Below are positions 5,779 through 7,839 of a DNA stretch of 7,839 nt, in pieces. The notes under the pieces were generated by a model. It worked only from the letters and a program-made list of their open reading frames with translations, was not told where the DNA came from and ran no database searches. Source of the stretch: Chitinophagaceae bacterium (lineage in GTDB: Bacteria; Bacteroidota; Bacteroidia; Chitinophagales; Chitinophagaceae); the NCBI GenBank assembly GCA_020846105.1, contig JADLEN010000060.1:1-7839 (forward strand), read 5' to 3'. Position numbers and translations under genes: made by a program. The number at the start of each line of letters is the position of its first letter. The first letter of the stretch is position 1.

Positions 5779-6819
5779 ATGAAGAAGATAATATTCTGTT
5801 TGGGTGCACTTTTAGCACTATCGAATACTTCAGAAGCACAAGACGTGCATTTTTCGCAGTATTTCACGTCGCCAATGACCCTTAATCCTGGTCTTACTGG
5901 TCTTACACAATCTGATTACAGAGTTGCGATGAATTATCGCAATCAATGGAGTTCTGTCAATAACGCTCCATACACTACAGCCACACTCTCTTATGACATG
6001 GCATCTATGCGTGGTCAATTTGCAAATGGTGATTATCTTGGATTTGGTGTATTAGCTTTATATGACAAAGCAGGTACAGCAGCGTTACAGAACGTCACCC
6101 TTGGTCTTTCAGCAGCTTATCATAAAGCTTTTGGCGTAGATAAACAGCATACATTATCTATTGGGTTGCAAGGCTCACTTGTTCAAAAGTCGTTACAGCA
6201 AGATAAACTATTATTTGAAGATGCTTACGATCCTCGTGATCAAACATTTAGAGTTGGTGGATCTAGCGATAATCTGAACAATAAAGATTTGACCTATCCA
6301 GATTTTGCCGCTGGTATTATCTATAGTGGTCGCATTAGCGAACATGCTACTATTTTTGGCGGAGCTTCCATGTATCACCTTACAAGTCCAGTAGAAACAT
6401 TTTTGGGCGGTAAGCATAAATTATACAGAAGACTTGCAGCTTATGGTGGTGCGCAGTTGGATATGAATGACCGCACCGTGTTTTACGGTAGTGCATTGTT
6501 TCAAACTCAAGGACCAAATACTTCAATAATGGCAGGTGGTGCAGTTGGTTTTATTCTAAATCCTGGTTATGATAAAGAATTTAACAGAGCCTCTATATTT
6601 TACCTAGGTAGCTGGTATCGATACGGAGATGCTGTTATTCCTTATGTTGGTTTTGAGTGGTCAAAAGCTCAGTTGGGCGTAAGCTATGATGCCAACCTAT
6701 CTGGTTTTTCACCAGCAACAAACGGAAACGGCGCAATGGAAATATCTTTGATTTTCAACGGAGCTATTAACCGCGCAGACCCTGTTCAGCGTTTTGTTAC
6801 AGGATGTCCTAAATTTTAA
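5779..6819 (+). CDS. PorP/SprF-family outer-membrane protein (type IX secretion system associated)
   Basis: Members of this family are beta-barrel-like outer-membrane proteins. SprF is needed to deliver the gliding adhesin SprB to the cell surface, and PorP is part of the type IX secretion machinery. The 346-residue protein has a signal peptide with cleavage likely after S-E-A (A20), then the family's opening pattern H-F-S-Q-Y-F, P-M-T-L-N-P-G-L-T-G and N-Y-R-N-Q-W at about 24-57. Alternating amphipathic strands fill the rest. Near the C-terminus come a conserved G-S-W-Y-R-Y, then V-G-F-E-W and Y-D-A-N-L-S-G-F, and finally G-C-P-K-F, very close to the family's usual C-P-R-F ending. The length is normal. 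It has its own promoter and terminator. Paralogues are numerous in these genomes and usually sit beside the large surface protein they serve; no such partner is in this window, so the client is unknown and I give no gene symbol. Confidence 0.93.
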   Translation: MKKIIFCLGALLALSNTSEAQDVHFSQYFTSPMTLNPGLTGLTQSDYRVAMNYRNQWSSVNNAPYTTATLSYDMASMRGQFANGDYLGFGVLALYDKAGTAALQNVTLGLSAAYHKAFGVDKQHTLSIGLQGSLVQKSLQQDKLLFEDAYDPRDQTFRVGGSSDNLNNKDLTYPDFAAGIIYSGRISEHATIFGGASMYHLTSPVETFLGGKHKLYRRLAAYGGAQLDMNDRTVFYGSALFQTQGPNTSIMAGGAVGFILNPGYDKEFNRASIFYLGSWYRYGDAVIPYVGFEWSKAQLGVSYDANLSGFSPATNGNGAMEISLIFNGAINRADPVQRFVTGCPKF

Positions 6820-6842
6820 ATCAATTCATTATTAAATTTCAC

Positions 6843-6875
6843 AAGAGCCTCATAAATTATTATGAGGCTCTTTTT
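6843..6875 (+). terminator. Intrinsic terminator after the porP/sprF-like gene
   Basis: A perfect 13-bp stem, AAGAGCCTCATAA (6843-6855) with TTATGAGGCTCTT (6860-6872), closes a four-base loop and runs into T residues to 6875. It begins 23 bases after the stop at 6819. The A-rich 5' arm and T-rich 3' arm could also let it work for transcription from the other strand, though no gene faces it. Confidence 0.92.
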
Positions 6876-6917
6876 ATTAAAATAAGTTCCAAAAATTGGT
6901 ATAATTTTTTTTATAAG

Positions 6918-6950
6918 TTGGCTGTTATGTAAATAAAACAAGTATCTTTG
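6918..6950 (+). promoter_or_regulatory. Putative promoter of the ATP synthase operon
   Basis: TATCTTTG at 6943-6950 is a full match to the Bacteroidota TAnnTTTG -7 box. A TTG at 6918-6920 could be the -33 element, with 22 bases between, slightly long. Transcription would start near 6955-6958, giving a leader of about 22 bases before the atpB ATG. The terminator just upstream supports a separate transcription unit. Confidence 0.65.
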
Positions 6951-6978
6951 CGCAAAATTTAGGGTCATTTTACTACTT

Positions 6979-7839
6979 ATGAATCGTCTGTTTTCCTTAT
7001 TGGTATTGGTTTTTACGCTTTTTATTAGCTCTGTCACAGCACTTGCCCAAGAGGCGCATTCGGTGGTTGCTGACGCTGCTCACGAGTCTTATGGTGAGCC
7101 AGAAGCATTAGATATTAAAAAAGTAATTTTTAGCCACGTAGGCGATGCGCACGATTGGCACTTTTTTACAGTAGGCCATACCCATGTTTCTATTCCCTTG
7201 CCAGTAATATTGTATAGCCCTAACAAAGGTCTTTCAGTGTTTTCGGCGTCTCATTTGGGCCACGATGGCCACTTTACAGAGCACGAAGGTTACTTGCTTA
7301 CCGATGCTGGTAAAATTATCTCAGTAGACGAAACACCGGTTTATGATTTTTCAATCACAAAGAATGTGGCTTCAATGCTTATTTCAGTAGTGTTGTTATT
7401 GGTCATAATGCTCAATGTGGCTAGTAAGTATAAGAAAAATGGCTCGCAGGTAGCACCTTCAGGTTTTCAGAATGCGCTTGAGCCTATTATTACATTTGTA
7501 AGAGATGAAGTTGCAGGTCCTAATCTTGGACATAAAGCCAATCGTTTTATGCCTATTTTACTTACCTTCTTTTTCTTTATTTGGATTAATAACCTTTTAG
7601 GTCTTATACCTGGTGGTGCAAATTTTACAGGCAACATTGCAGTAACTGCTTGTCTTGCGTTGGTAACTTTTATTGTAATGATTATTAGAGCTAATGGACA
7701 CTTTTGGGGTCACCTTCTTAATCCTCCAGGAGTACCCTTTGGTATTAAGTTGCTTTTGGTCCCTATCGAGATTATCTCCTTATTCATCAAGCCGATAGCC
7801 TTGACTATTCGTCTTTTTGCCAACATACTTGCTGGGCAT
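6979..7839 (+). CDS. atpB: F0F1 ATP synthase subunit a (AtpB), 3' end outside window
   Basis: Subunit a forms the proton half-channels beside the c-ring in the inner membrane. The frame is open for 287 codons to the window edge with no stop. The N-terminus has a signal peptide (N2, R3, hydrophobic core, A-L-A before Q24) and then about 100 periplasmic residues carrying eleven histidines, including D-A-H-D-W-H. The first membrane helix begins around residue 130 (A-S-M-L-I-S-V-V-L-L). The core motifs follow: P-I-I-T-F-V-R-D-E-V, H-K-A-N-R-F-M-P, a W-I-N-N-L-L-G-L-I-P segment, and finally K-P-I-A-L-T-I-R-L-F-A-N-I-L-A-G-H at the edge. Arg278 is the invariant arginine equivalent to E. coli Arg210. 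The start is the first ATG after the promoter and gives the signal peptide. No atpI precedes it; atpE and the other subunit genes presumably follow. Confidence 0.95.
   Translation, partial: MNRLFSLLVLVFTLFISSVTALAQEAHSVVADAAHESYGEPEALDIKKVIFSHVGDAHDWHFFTVGHTHVSIPLPVILYSPNKGLSVFSASHLGHDGHFTEHEGYLLTDAGKIISVDETPVYDFSITKNVASMLISVVLLLVIMLNVASKYKKNGSQVAPSGFQNALEPIITFVRDEVAGPNLGHKANRFMPILLTFFFFIWINNLLGLIPGGANFTGNIAVTACLALVTFIVMIIRANGHFWGHLLNPPGVPFGIKLLLVPIEIISLFIKPIALTIRLFANILAGH

Noticed and set aside
6889..6899. CCAAAAATTGG as an operator upstream of atpB
   Set aside because: Arms are only four bases and it lies too far from the -7 box to be judged significant.
6816..7037. 73-codon minus-strand frame across the porP/atpB gap
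   Set aside because: It covers the terminator, promoter and atpB signal peptide region and its translation is AT-driven; no support as a gene.

Overview
The window looks like a chromosomal segment from a Bacteroidota bacterium, probably near Chitinophagales/Sphingobacteriales, though the exact order is a guess. Evidence: a PorP/SprF-family outer-membrane protein (found in this phylum), an ATP synthase subunit a with a signal peptide and a His-rich periplasmic N-terminus, low GC, start codons without Shine-Dalgarno sequences, and TAnnTTTG-type -7 promoter boxes. Every supported gene is on the + strand.

Layout. Positions 3-464 hold the C-terminal end of a membrane protein, possibly a glycosyltransferase, cut by the window edge. 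A short gap with a hairpin and a -7 box leads into a run of six closely packed genes (548-5666). These are a small lipoprotein, a 488-residue exported protein of unknown function, a polytopic membrane protein resembling DUF6427, purQ, a UbiA-family prenyltransferase of the type linked to menaquinone (mqnP-like), and dapB. Gaps are -4 to about 27 bases, so one transcript is plausible. A 112-base gap with a promoter and an inverted repeat precedes the porP/sprF-like gene (5779-6819), which ends in a clear 13-bp-stem intrinsic terminator. A second promoter then starts atpB (6979 onward), which runs off the right edge; the rest of the ATP synthase operon is presumably beyond it. No gene-free stretch exceeds 300 bases.

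How the genes relate. The central run mixes purine synthesis (PurQ), probable quinone synthesis (UbiA/MqnP-like), lysine/diaminopimelate synthesis (DapB) and envelope proteins of unknown role. This looks like housekeeping genes co-transcribed for growth, not one pathway. PorP/SprF-like and AtpB are separate transcription units. I see no mobile element, CRISPR array, tRNA or rRNA. I do not find a convincing new system. The least explained part is the translationally coupled lipoprotein and exported-protein pair at 548-2334.
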